Below are positions 1-6,955 of a DNA stretch of 30,106 nt, piece after piece. This DNA is from Lysobacter sp. (GTDB taxonomy: Bacteria > Pseudomonadota > Gammaproteobacteria > Xanthomonadales > Xanthomonadaceae), in the NCBI GenBank assembly GCA_030151365.1, contig JASLDW010000001.1:1-30106 (forward strand), in the 5' to 3' direction. The notes beneath the pieces were generated by a model. That model did no database searches. It was given only the letters and a program-made list of their open reading frames with translations, and was not told the origin of the DNA. Position 1 is the stretch's first letter. Every line of letters begins with the position of its first letter. A program made the translations under genes and the position numbers.

Positions 1-203
1 CCGGAGAAGATCACGTCGGTGGCGTTGTCGCCGCGCAGGCGGCTGGCCGAGGATTCGCCCATCACCCAGCGCACGGCGTCGATGATGTTGGACTTGCCGC
101 ACCCGTTCGGGCCGACGATGCCGGTCATGTTGGTCGGCAGGTGCAGCGTGGTGGGATCGACGAAGGATTTGAAGCCGGCGAGCTTGATGGTGGACAGACG
201 CAT
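1..203 (-). CDS. smc: Chromosome segregation ATPase SMC, N-terminal fragment (runs off left edge)
   Basis: Translating the minus strand from the ATG at 203-201 gives the start of an SMC protein. It opens MRLSTIKLAGFKSFVDPT and is followed by a Walker A motif, GPNGCGKSN, at about residues 32-40 and the conserved stretch IIDAVRWVMGESS. Only the first 67 codons are present; the coiled coils, hinge and C-terminal ATPase half lie outside the window. SMC dimers with ScpA and ScpB form the bacterial condensin that organises the nucleoid. The scpA and scpB genes lie 2 to 4 kb away on the opposite strand, so the whole complex is encoded in one neighbourhood but not one operon. Confidence 0.95.
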   Translation of the reverse strand, partial: MRLSTIKLAGFKSFVDPTTLHLPTNMTGIVGPNGCGKSNIIDAVRWVMGESSASRLRGDNATDVIFS

Positions 204-403
204 GGGTCGAAGGTGCTTCCTGCGCCGTTCAGCGCATCAAGTATTGGATGAAGTATCGCCAGTAACCATTTGATTATTCGGATAAGGCGCCCCGAAAACC
301 GCACGGGATTCTGCAGTATAGCGGGGCCGGCCGCGGTTGACCGTCAGGGATGGACCGGAGATGACGAAACCGTCACTCAACCTCCGGGGAACAGGCCCGT
401 TGA

Positions 404-438
404 TGGGGGCGAGTTCGCAACGAACTCCCTACCCCCCC
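404..438 (+). promoter_or_regulatory. Hairpin in the leader of the small secreted protein gene
   Basis: GAGTTCG (411-417) and CGAACTC (421-427) form a perfect 7-bp stem around a CAA loop. The flanking GGGGG (405-409) and C-run (432-438) can extend it after a small bulge. It ends about 16 nt before the start codon at 455, directly upstream of the AGAGGA ribosome-binding region. A structure here could affect translation or be an operator. No T-tract follows, so it is not an intrinsic terminator. The rest of the 204-454 gap must hold divergent promoters for smc and this gene, but I could not pick them out. Confidence 0.4.
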
Positions 439-454
439 ACAAGAGGACACCCCC

Positions 455-811
455 ATGATCCGCAACCTCCTGATCGCCGCCGGCATCGCCAGCCTGTCGC
501 TCGCCGCGCTCGCCCCCGCCAGCGCCTCCGCCGCAACCACGACGAAAAAGCACGAGTCGCGCTGGGATCGCCGCCACCCGCGCCGCGACGAGGTGAATGA
601 CCGCCTCGCCAACCAGAATCGCCGCATCCACGAGGAGCGCAAGGAAGGCGACCTGACCAAGGCGCAGGCCCGCGCGCTGCACAAGGACGACCACCAGATC
701 CGCCAGGAAGAACGCGACATGGCGTCGCAGAACGGCGGCCACATCACCAAGGCCGAGCAGCGCACCTTGAACCAGCAGGAGAATGCGGTCAGCAAGCAGA
801 TCGGGAAGTAA
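455..811 (+). CDS. Small secreted, highly charged hypothetical protein
   Basis: This is a 118-residue protein of unknown function. Residues 1 to about 26 form a signal peptide: a basic start, a hydrophobic Ala/Leu core and an Ala-Ser-Ala cleavage region. The mature part is almost entirely hydrophilic and helix-forming, rich in Arg, Lys, Glu, Asp and Gln, with repeated motifs such as NRRIHEERKEGDLTKAQARAL and the related HITKAEQRTLNQQENAV. This suggests two related helical hairpins around a recurring 'T-K-A-(Q/E)-x-R-x-L' core. A GAGGA ribosome-binding site lies 8 nt before the ATG. It is probably monocistronic, as the next genes run the other way. The location is likely periplasmic; no enzymatic motif is visible. 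Confidence 0.75.
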   Translation: MIRNLLIAAGIASLSLAALAPASASAATTTKKHESRWDRRHPRRDEVNDRLANQNRRIHEERKEGDLTKAQARALHKDDHQIRQEERDMASQNGGHITKAEQRTLNQQENAVSKQIGK

Positions 812-927
812 CAGCTTGCCCGGTCGAGCGCCTGCTGCGCCCGAGCACGCGTGCGCCCACGGTCGCGCGCGTGCCGTTGTTTTCCGGAGGCCCATGAGGC
901 GTCCACCGGCGACGCCATGCGGTGCTC

Positions 928-1200
928 CTATTCCCCCGCCGCCTTCGCATCGATTTGCAGTGCGTGGATATCGGTCTCCATCAAGCTCCCGAGCGCGGCA
1001 TAGACCGCACGATGGCGCGCCAGCAGCCCCTGACCGGCGAATGCGCTCGCGACGATCCTCACCTTGAAATGCCCGCGGCCATCGCGCGCGCCGGCATGGC
1101 CGGCGTGGCGCGCGCTGTCATCGATGATCTCCAGCGCCTCGGGCCGGAACGTGGCCTCCAACGCAGTCCGGATGGCCGCGATGCGCCCTTCGTTGCTCAT
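928..1200 (-). CDS. bolA: BolA family protein
   Basis: The 90-residue product has the size and pattern of BolA/YrbA proteins, including the central GHFKVRIVASAFAGQGLLAR segment and the downstream H-R-x-V-Y-x-x-L helix followed by the I-H-A-L strand. BolA proteins partner monothiol glutaredoxins in iron-sulfur cluster trafficking and can act as stress-linked regulators. The start at 1200 is preferred over a longer upstream frame because ATGA there overlaps the stop of the preceding yciI gene (1199-1197), giving a translationally coupled pair. The upstream extension encodes only Arg-rich shadow sequence. Confidence 0.88.
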   Translation of the reverse strand: MSNEGRIAAIRTALEATFRPEALEIIDDSARHAGHAGARDGRGHFKVRIVASAFAGQGLLARHRAVYAALGSLMETDIHALQIDAKAAGE

Positions 1201-1496
1201 GGCAGGACCTTGCGGAACGGTCGCACGTCGACCCGCGCGTAAACGCCGGCGGACGTGTACGGGTCGGCATCGGCCCAGGCGCGCGCCTCTTCCAGAGACG
1301 CGAACTCCGCGATCACCACGCTGCCGCTGAAACCGGCCGGGCCCGGATCCTCGGCGTCGATGGCCGGGCACGGACCGGCGATCAACAAACGTCCTTCGTC
1401 GAGCAGGGCCCGCAGGCGCGCCAGGTGCGCCGGGCGCTGCGCCATGCGCTTCGCCAGCACGTTGTCGCCGTCATGGCCTTCGATCACGTACCACAT
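1197..1496 (-). CDS. yciI: YciI family protein
   Basis: The product is 99 residues and begins MWYVIEGHDG. It contains the family hallmark R-P-A-H-L-A-R-L (about residues 21-28) followed by DEGRLLIAGPCPA, then an acidic stretch and the C-terminal DPYTSAGVYARVDVRPFRKVLP. YciI-like proteins are small ferredoxin-fold proteins whose conserved His and Asp suggest an uncharacterised hydrolytic or dehydratase activity. A longer in-frame extension to 1580 is rejected because homology starts at the Met at 1496. Its stop overlaps the bolA start by ATGA. The yciI-bolA pairing is common in gammaproteobacteria. Confidence 0.88.
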   Translation of the reverse strand: MWYVIEGHDGDNVLAKRMAQRPAHLARLRALLDEGRLLIAGPCPAIDAEDPGPAGFSGSVVIAEFASLEEARAWADADPYTSAGVYARVDVRPFRKVLP

Positions 1497-1603
1497 GATT
1501 TCCACTTCCCGGGAATTTCGATGGCGACAGTCTACGCAGTCGACCGGACGACGGGCCCGTGTATGCTTGTGTGAGGGCAATCACATTACGTCTTGCGTCC
1601 AGA

Positions 1604-2113
1604 ATGAAGTGGGACACCTTCAATATCCTCGAGCAGATGCTGATCCTGCTGACCATCAGCGGGCAACTGTGGATCTCGACCAAGGTCATCCTGGCCGCCA
1701 GGGGCAACGAGCGCTACGTGCGCAGCATGGCCTTCGCCACCGGCCTGCTGCTGTTCCTGCTGTGCCGTCCACTGGGCGTCACCTTCGCCGACCTGATGCT
1801 CAAGGCCCACGCCCAGGGCAACCTCTTCAACCTGGTGCTGATCGGCGGGGTCACGCCGTTCCTGATCGGCGTGCTGGTCTCCGAAGGCACGGTGCTGGCC
1901 CTGCACATGCGCAAGCCGGTGTTCGTGCGCTTCATGCTGATCGTCGCCGCCTTCACGCTGTCGCAGGCCGCCTATACCAACTTCACCGCGGTCACGACCC
2001 ACGTCACCACGCTCGACAAGGCCTATATCCCCAATCTCTGCTACGCCGTCGCGGTCGGACTGTGGATGACCTTCCGCTACCACGACGCCCGCGGCGAGGC
2101 GCTGGCCTCCTGA
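1604..2113 (+). CDS. Five-helix integral membrane protein of unknown function
   Basis: The ATG at 1604 gives 169 residues; an in-frame GTG at 1559 would add 15 residues and cannot be excluded, since neither has a convincing ribosome-binding site. Five hydrophobic segments are visible, around LEQMLILLTISG, FATGLLLFLLC, NLVLIGGVTPFLIGVL, FVRFMLIVAAFTL and NLCYAVAVGLWM, joined by short loops. A charged C-terminus ends FRYHDARGEALAS. I do not recognise a family. The position beside yciI-bolA is where intracellular septation protein A (YciB) often lies in gammaproteobacteria, but the sequence does not resemble it. It is an inner-membrane protein of unknown role. Confidence 0.7.
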   Translation: MKWDTFNILEQMLILLTISGQLWISTKVILAARGNERYVRSMAFATGLLLFLLCRPLGVTFADLMLKAHAQGNLFNLVLIGGVTPFLIGVLVSEGTVLALHMRKPVFVRFMLIVAAFTLSQAAYTNFTAVTTHVTTLDKAYIPNLCYAVAVGLWMTFRYHDARGEALAS

Positions 2114-2307
2114 ACAGCCCGACTGGACAAGCCGTCCGTGGCCGCTTACGCTTGGTTCCCGTACGCGGCCAGCGTGCCCCAGCCGTTCCCCCACGCGGCA
2201 ATCCGGGCCCGCTCCCGCCCTCCGATCCGATTCGCATGACCCGATCGCCCCGGCGGTCGTGGCGACGTGCATCCCGTTGAACGAATCGCCGGCCTCGCGC
2301 CGTATGC

Positions 2308-3213
2308 ATGACTGAATCCGAACAGCCGACCGCCGTCGAGGCGCCCGCCAGTCCAGAACATCCCGGTGCCCCGCGGCAGCAGGAAATGCCGCTGGCGACC
2401 GTGCTGGGCCAGCCGGTGCTGCAGATCCCGCAGGATCTCTACATCCCGCCGGACGCGCTCGAGGTCATCCTCGAGGCCTTCGAAGGCCCGCTCGACCTGC
2501 TGCTGTACCTGATCCGCCGCCAGAATCTCGACATCCTCGACATCCCGGTCGCCGAAATCACCCGCCAGTACGTCGACTACATCCAGGCCATGCACGAGAT
2601 GCGCTTCGAGCTGGCCGCCGAATACCTGGTGATGGCCGCCATCCTGGCCGAGATCAAGTCGCGCATGCTGCTGCCGCGCCCGGCCAGCGAGGAAGGACTG
2701 GAAGAGGATCCGCGCGCCGACTTGGTGCGCCGCCTGCAGGAGTACGAACGCTACAAGCAGGCCGCCGAGGATCTCGACACCCTGCCGCGCCAGGATCGCG
2801 ACACCACGACCGCCTCGGCGCACGTGCCCGACCGCGCCGCGGTACGCCTGCCGCCGCCGGTGGAGCTGAAGGAGATGCTGCTCGCCCTGCACGATGTCCT
2901 AAAGCGCGCCGACCTCTACACCCACCACGCGATCAAGCGCGATGCCCTGAGCGTGCGCCAGCGCATGGGCGAACTGCTCGACCGCCTGCACGACGGCGCC
3001 TTCCACCGCTTCGAGTCGCTGTTCTCGCCGGAGGAAGGCCGCCTCGGCATCGTCGTCACCTTCCTCGGCATGCTGACGCTGGCCAAGGAACAGCTGATCG
3101 AGATCGTGCAGGAAGCGCCGTTGCAGCCGATCTACATCAAGTCGCTGGCGACCGTCGACGCACCGGCGGAAGTGCCGGAGAGCGAATTCGACACGGAGGG
3201 GGAAAAGGAATGA
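2308..3213 (+). CDS. scpA: Segregation and condensation protein A
   Basis: The 301-residue product is the kleisin subunit of the SMC-ScpAB complex. After a non-conserved, Pro/Ala/Glu-rich N-terminus of about 50 residues, the diagnostic block F-E-G-P-L-D-L-L-L-Y-L-I-R-R-Q then N-L-D-I-L-D-I-P-V appears. It is followed by the helical region ELAAEYLVMAAILAEIKSRM, a variable linker, and a C-terminal winged-helix region (about 205-275) containing F-H-R-F-E-S-L-F and V-T-F-L-G-M-L-T-L. ScpA bridges the SMC heads and recruits ScpB. Its stop overlaps the next gene by ATGA at 3210. No strong ribosome-binding site precedes the ATG at 2308. Confidence 0.95.
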   Translation: MTESEQPTAVEAPASPEHPGAPRQQEMPLATVLGQPVLQIPQDLYIPPDALEVILEAFEGPLDLLLYLIRRQNLDILDIPVAEITRQYVDYIQAMHEMRFELAAEYLVMAAILAEIKSRMLLPRPASEEGLEEDPRADLVRRLQEYERYKQAAEDLDTLPRQDRDTTTASAHVPDRAAVRLPPPVELKEMLLALHDVLKRADLYTHHAIKRDALSVRQRMGELLDRLHDGAFHRFESLFSPEEGRLGIVVTFLGMLTLAKEQLIEIVQEAPLQPIYIKSLATVDAPAEVPESEFDTEGEKE

Positions 3214-3617
3214 CGAAACACTGCCTGCTTGCGCTGGGACTCCTGCTGGCATCGGGGGCGGCATGCGCCAAGGACACGCCGGTGATCTGCACATTCCACA
3301 GCGGCAATCACGTGGTCTGCAAGGATCGCAGCGAGTACCGCCCGCCCGCCGCGCGCAATGGTTACGGCGAACGCGTGTACAGCCATTCCGATGGCAGCTA
3401 TTCCACTCCGAGTCGCGACGGTTTCGGCCGCCGCGTCTGGCGCGACATGCAGGTCGAGGCGTTCAAGTGCGCCGAGAACGGCAAGAACCCGTTCGTCTGC
3501 ACCAGTCGCGACCGCTACAGGCTGGACTGCGAACGCGACGAGAACAACGAATTGCAGTGCTCGATCCCGCAGTCCGAACTGGACGCGAACGACGGCATTC
3601 CCGTCTCCGAACATTGA
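3210..3617 (+). CDS. Small secreted Cys-rich hypothetical protein between scpA and scpB
   Basis: This 135-residue protein has a clear signal peptide (residues 1 to about 21, ending A-A-C-A). The mature part has six cysteines, in the contexts VIC, VVC, FKC, FVC, LDC and LQC, arranged as roughly paired C-x(8-10)-C units. That suggests three disulfides in an oxidising compartment. It is also rich in Arg, Asp, Tyr and Ser, with G-Y-G-E-R-V-Y and G-F-G-R-R-V-W forming an internal imperfect repeat. The start codon overlaps the scpA stop (ATGA), so translation is probably coupled. I recognise no family; a periplasmic protein in this chromosome-segregation operon is unexpected. Confidence 0.75.
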   Translation: MTKHCLLALGLLLASGAACAKDTPVICTFHSGNHVVCKDRSEYRPPAARNGYGERVYSHSDGSYSTPSRDGFGRRVWRDMQVEAFKCAENGKNPFVCTSRDRYRLDCERDENNELQCSIPQSELDANDGIPVSEH

Positions 3618-3656
3618 TGCCCGGCTTTCCGTTCCACGCACTTTCGTGACCCTACG

Positions 3657-4397
3657 ATGGACCAGACCCTGATCAACCGCATCGTCGAGGCCGCCCTGCT
3701 GGCGGCACCGCAACCGCTCACGCTCGTGCAGCTCAACGGGCTGTTCCCGCTCGACGAACCGGCGCCCGAAGGCAGCGTGCAGGCCGCGCTGGACATCCTG
3801 CAGGCCGAGTGCGAATCGCGCGGCGTGGAACTGGTGGAAGTCGCCAGCGGCTGGCGCTACCAGGTGAAGGCCGACGTTCATCCGTGGGTGGCGCGCCTGT
3901 GGGCCGAGCGCCAGACCAAGTACACCCGCGCGACGCTGGAAACGCTGGCGCTGATCGCCTATCGCCAGCCGATCACCCGCGGCGAGATCGAACAGATCCG
4001 CGGCGTCGCCACCAACAGCAACATCATCAAGGCGCTGGAAGAACGCGAATGGATCCGCTCGGTCGGCCATCGCGATGTCCCCGGACGCCCGGAACTGCTC
4101 GGCACCACCAAGGCCTTCCTCGATTATTTCGGATTGAAGCGCCTCGACGAGCTGCCGCCGCTATCGGAACTCAAGGACTTCGGCGAACTCGAACCGCAGC
4201 TGCCGTTCGATCCCGAGTCCGCGCCGGTCGCAGCGAACATCACGATGGACGACGAGGCAACAGCTTCCGAATCCGACGACACCAACGACGAAACCGAAGC
4301 TTCATCCACCCCTGAAACAAACAGCGTCGAACACGACGCAGAACCCGCCCTCGCCGATGACGGCGACAGCACTGGAGCACACCATGAGCAACAATGA
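3657..4397 (+). CDS. scpB: Segregation and condensation protein B
   Basis: The 246-residue product carries the paired winged-helix fold of ScpB. The first domain (about 5-85) includes RIVEAALLAAPQPLTLVQL and W-R-Y-Q-V-K; the second (about 90-160) includes the family signature L-E-T-L-A-L-I-A-Y-R-Q-P-I-T-R-G-E-I-E, then R-G-V-A-T-N-S-N-I-I-K-A-L and P-G-R-P-E-L-L-G-T-T. ScpB dimers bind ScpA and stabilise the SMC complex. The last 60 or so residues are a low-complexity acidic Glu/Asp/Ser/Thr tail. The end of the gene overlaps rluB by 14 nt. Confidence 0.95.
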   Translation: MDQTLINRIVEAALLAAPQPLTLVQLNGLFPLDEPAPEGSVQAALDILQAECESRGVELVEVASGWRYQVKADVHPWVARLWAERQTKYTRATLETLALIAYRQPITRGEIEQIRGVATNSNIIKALEEREWIRSVGHRDVPGRPELLGTTKAFLDYFGLKRLDELPPLSELKDFGELEPQLPFDPESAPVAANITMDDEATASESDDTNDETEASSTPETNSVEHDAEPALADDGDSTGAHHEQQ

Positions 4398-6000
4398 AAA
4401 ACGCACCCCCCTTTCGCTGAAACAACGCGAAGCCACCAGCGCACCGAAGCTGGAAGAACGCCTGCAGAAAGTGCTGGCGCAGGCCGGACTGGGGTCGCGC
4501 CGCGCGCTGGAACAGCGCATCGCCGCCGGTGCGGTGAAGATCAATGGCGAACCCGCCACCGTCGGCATGAGCGTGAGCGGCGGCGACAAGATTGAACTCG
4601 ACGGCAAGACCTTCGTCGCGACCGCGCTGACCGAACCGGCGCGCGTGCTGATATACAACAAGCCGGAAGGCGAAGTCACCACGCGCGAGGATCCCGAAGG
4701 CCGCCCGACCATCTTCGATGCGCTGCCGACCCTGAAGGGCGCGCGCTGGATCGCGATCGGCCGCCTCGACATCAACACCACCGGCCTGCTGCTGCTCACC
4801 ACCGACGGCGAGCTGGCCAACGCGATGATGCATCCCTCGCACGAAGTCGAACGCGAATATGTCTGCCGCGTGCGCCCGCCGGAAGGCGAGGACGACGTGA
4901 GCGAGAAGATCGTCGATCGCTTGCGCCGCGGCGTCGCGCTGGAAGACGGCCCGGCCAAATTCGACGATATCGAGCGCGTCGGCGGTTCCGATTCCCACGA
5001 CTGGTTCAAGGTGCTGCTGAAGGAAGGCCGCAACCGCGAAGTGCGCCGCCTGTGGGAATCGCAGGGCTGCCAGGTGTCGCGCCTGAAGCGCATCCGCTAC
5101 GGCAACGTCACCCTGCCCCAGCCGCTGCTGCGCGGGCAGTCGCAGGAACTCTCCGACGCGCAGGTGGAAGCGCTACGCAAGTCGCTGGGCCTGGAAGACG
5201 GTCCGCCGTCGGCGCTGACGCTGCAACCGGTGATCGGCCAGCGCAAGGCCAGCAAGAAGTCGGCGATGCATTTCAACGAGCGTCGCTCGCAGGGCGGCTA
5301 CGTCAACGGCCATGCCGCCGCCGACGAAGGTCGCGAACTGCGTCGCTTCGATCATGTCCGCGAGGATCGCCGCGGCCGCGGCGCGCCGCGCAAGCCGGGC
5401 GGACTGACCGTCACCGGCGACGCCGCCGCCAACCAGGCCAACAAGCGCTTCAAGATCAAGGGCCAGGAACGCCAGCCGGGACAGCGCATGCGCCCGGGCG
5501 AAACGCGCGGCGGCGACAATCCCGCGGCGATGAAGACCTGGTACGTGCCCGAAGGCGTCGAGACCGGACCGACCGGCCATCGCAATGCCGACGAACGTCG
5601 TCCCAAGAAGCCCTTTGGCCAGCAGAAGCCGTATGGCCAGAAGCCCTACGGGCAGAAGTCGCGCGGTCCGGGCGGCGGCCAAGGCCAGTCGCGTGGCCCC
5701 GGACAGGGCGGCGGTTTCAACAGCAATCCCTATGGCGCCTCGTCGGGCCAGGGCAAGCCGCGCCATCCCTACGGGCATCCCGGCAATGCGCCGAGTTTCC
5801 CCTCGGATCACGCGACCCCGAGCTTCGATCACGGCCACGGCAACGCCTACGACCGCCCGCGCGGCCCGCGTCCCGGCGGTAATCGCCCCGGTGGGCCGCG
5901 CCCGCAAGGCGCGCGTCCGGGCGGCAACAATCGTGGCCCGCGTCCCGGTGGCGGTGGCCGTCCGGATGGCGGCGGTCATCGCGGTCCCCGGGGCGGCTAA
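4384..6000 (+). CDS. rluB: 23S rRNA pseudouridine synthase RluB-type with long Gly/Arg/Pro-rich tail
   Basis: The start at 4384 (MSNNEKRTPL) lies inside the scpB end and gives 538 residues. An S4 RNA-binding domain (about 24-70, RLQKVLAQAGLGSRR) is followed by a RsuA-family pseudouridine synthase domain. That domain has the catalytic motif G-R-L-D-I-N-T-T-G-L-L-L-L-T (nucleophile Asp129) and the G-R-N-R-E-V-R-R-L-W motif. The enzyme isomerises a uridine in domain V of 23S rRNA (U2605 in E. coli). From about residue 290 the protein becomes a disordered, basic tail rich in Gly, Pro, Arg, Gln and Asn, with tandem P-Y-G-Q-K repeats near residues 415-430 and RPGG repeats at the end. E. coli RluB is roughly half this length. 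Confidence 0.93.
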   Translation: MSNNEKRTPLSLKQREATSAPKLEERLQKVLAQAGLGSRRALEQRIAAGAVKINGEPATVGMSVSGGDKIELDGKTFVATALTEPARVLIYNKPEGEVTTREDPEGRPTIFDALPTLKGARWIAIGRLDINTTGLLLLTTDGELANAMMHPSHEVEREYVCRVRPPEGEDDVSEKIVDRLRRGVALEDGPAKFDDIERVGGSDSHDWFKVLLKEGRNREVRRLWESQGCQVSRLKRIRYGNVTLPQPLLRGQSQELSDAQVEALRKSLGLEDGPPSALTLQPVIGQRKASKKSAMHFNERRSQGGYVNGHAAADEGRELRRFDHVREDRRGRGAPRKPGGLTVTGDAAANQANKRFKIKGQERQPGQRMRPGETRGGDNPAAMKTWYVPEGVETGPTGHRNADERRPKKPFGQQKPYGQKPYGQKSRGPGGGQGQSRGPGQGGGFNSNPYGASSGQGKPRHPYGHPGNAPSFPSDHATPSFDHGHGNAYDRPRGPRPGGNRPGGPRPQGARPGGNNRGPRPGGGGRPDGGGHRGPRGG

Positions 6001-6012
6001 GCCCGCTTGAAC

Positions 6013-6038
6013 TGTCGCTGCTCAATCGGGCAGCGACA
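6013..6038. terminator. Possible terminator hairpin between convergent rluB and methyltransferase genes
   Basis: TGTCGCTGC (6013-6021) and GCAGCGACA (6030-6038) form a perfect 9-bp stem with an 8-nt loop, beginning 13 nt after the rluB stop. It overlaps the final codons of the opposing methyltransferase gene. There is no U-tract on either side, so it would be at best a partial or factor-assisted terminator or an mRNA 3' end stabiliser. Confidence 0.35.
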
Positions 6039-6837
6039 GCAGCATCCCGTCGTAGGACGACAGCGAATGATCCGGATGGAACGGGATCAGGCAGTGTTTG
6101 TCCGGATTGATCCAGTGATCGACGACGCGATACCCCAGCGCCGCCAGCGCGCCGATGAAGCGTTCGCGCACGACGATGTGGTACGGACAGAACGCGGTGG
6201 AGATGTTCTGCAGCGTCCAGTAATCGAAACGCTCGTGCATCGGCGTCAGGTTGACCAGCAGGTGGCGCGGGCGCACGTCGGCTTCGACCAGCATGTCCGC
6301 CAATGACGGCTGTAGATACTGCAGCGATCCCGAAGCGAACAACACGTCGTGGCCACGGCAATCGCCGAAACGATCGGTGAAGCGCAGCGCGTCGGCCCCA
6401 CTCTGCTCCGCCAACGCTTCGCCGCGACGACAGACCGCTGGCACATCGCAGACGGTCCAGCGCAGATCGGTCGGCATCGGCATGTGGCGCGAAAAGGCGT
6501 AATACAGCAGGCCGACATGGCCGCCGAAATCGAAGACGCTGCGCTGCCCATCACCGAGCAATCGCGACATCCAGAACAAGGCCGGATAATCGCTCGGCGA
6601 CAGCATCTTGCGTCGCCAGTCGTACATCGCCGCCGGTTCATCGTGGTCGTAGCCCTGCGGCTTGGTCGCCGGCGCCGAGGCCAGCGCGGACGCGTAATCA
6701 CGATAGACGCCGCGAAACAGGTTGGCGTTTTCGGCGCGGGCGAAACGCTGCTCGTACAGCGCCGCTCCGGCCTGCCGCACTCCCGGCAGCGTTTCCATCC
6801 CGCGAACCAGCTTGCGGGCAGCCATGGTCCCGTACAT
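6022..6837 (-). CDS. Putative methyltransferase, TIGR04325 family
   Basis: This 271-residue protein matches the TIGR04325 pattern: an N-terminal FRGVYRDYASALASAP block (about 42-57), a tyrosine-rich D-Y-P-A-L-F-W segment, then the nucleotide-binding-like strand V-F-D-F-G-G-H-V-G-L-L-Y-Y (about 98-110). Further on come W-T-V-C-D-V-P and the SAM-MTase-like LFASGSLQYL. The glycine-rich D-F-G-G loop supports S-adenosylmethionine binding; the substrate is unknown, though relatives often sit in surface polysaccharide clusters. The start at 6837 is supported by AAGGAG 7 nt upstream. No glycan genes surround it here, so it is an orphan. It is divergent from the AAA+ ATPase gene. Confidence 0.75.
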   Translation of the reverse strand: MYGTMAARKLVRGMETLPGVRQAGAALYEQRFARAENANLFRGVYRDYASALASAPATKPQGYDHDEPAAMYDWRRKMLSPSDYPALFWMSRLLGDGQRSVFDFGGHVGLLYYAFSRHMPMPTDLRWTVCDVPAVCRRGEALAEQSGADALRFTDRFGDCRGHDVLFASGSLQYLQPSLADMLVEADVRPRHLLVNLTPMHERFDYWTLQNISTAFCPYHIVVRERFIGALAALGYRVVDHWINPDKHCLIPFHPDHSLSSYDGMLLSLPD

Positions 6838-6955
6838 AGAGGAGCTCCTTCTCCTGGGTGGGTTGAGGATAGCGGGACGCGTACCTCCGCGCCACCTGCC
6901 CGGAATACGATCCAGTACGACACATTTCGTCGCAGGGACATGGAGCATGCCCGCC

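Noticed and set aside
3132..4070. Minus-strand open frame (312 codons) across the scpA end, secreted protein and scpB
   Set aside because: It spans three genes with good coding evidence on the plus strand and has no motif of its own.
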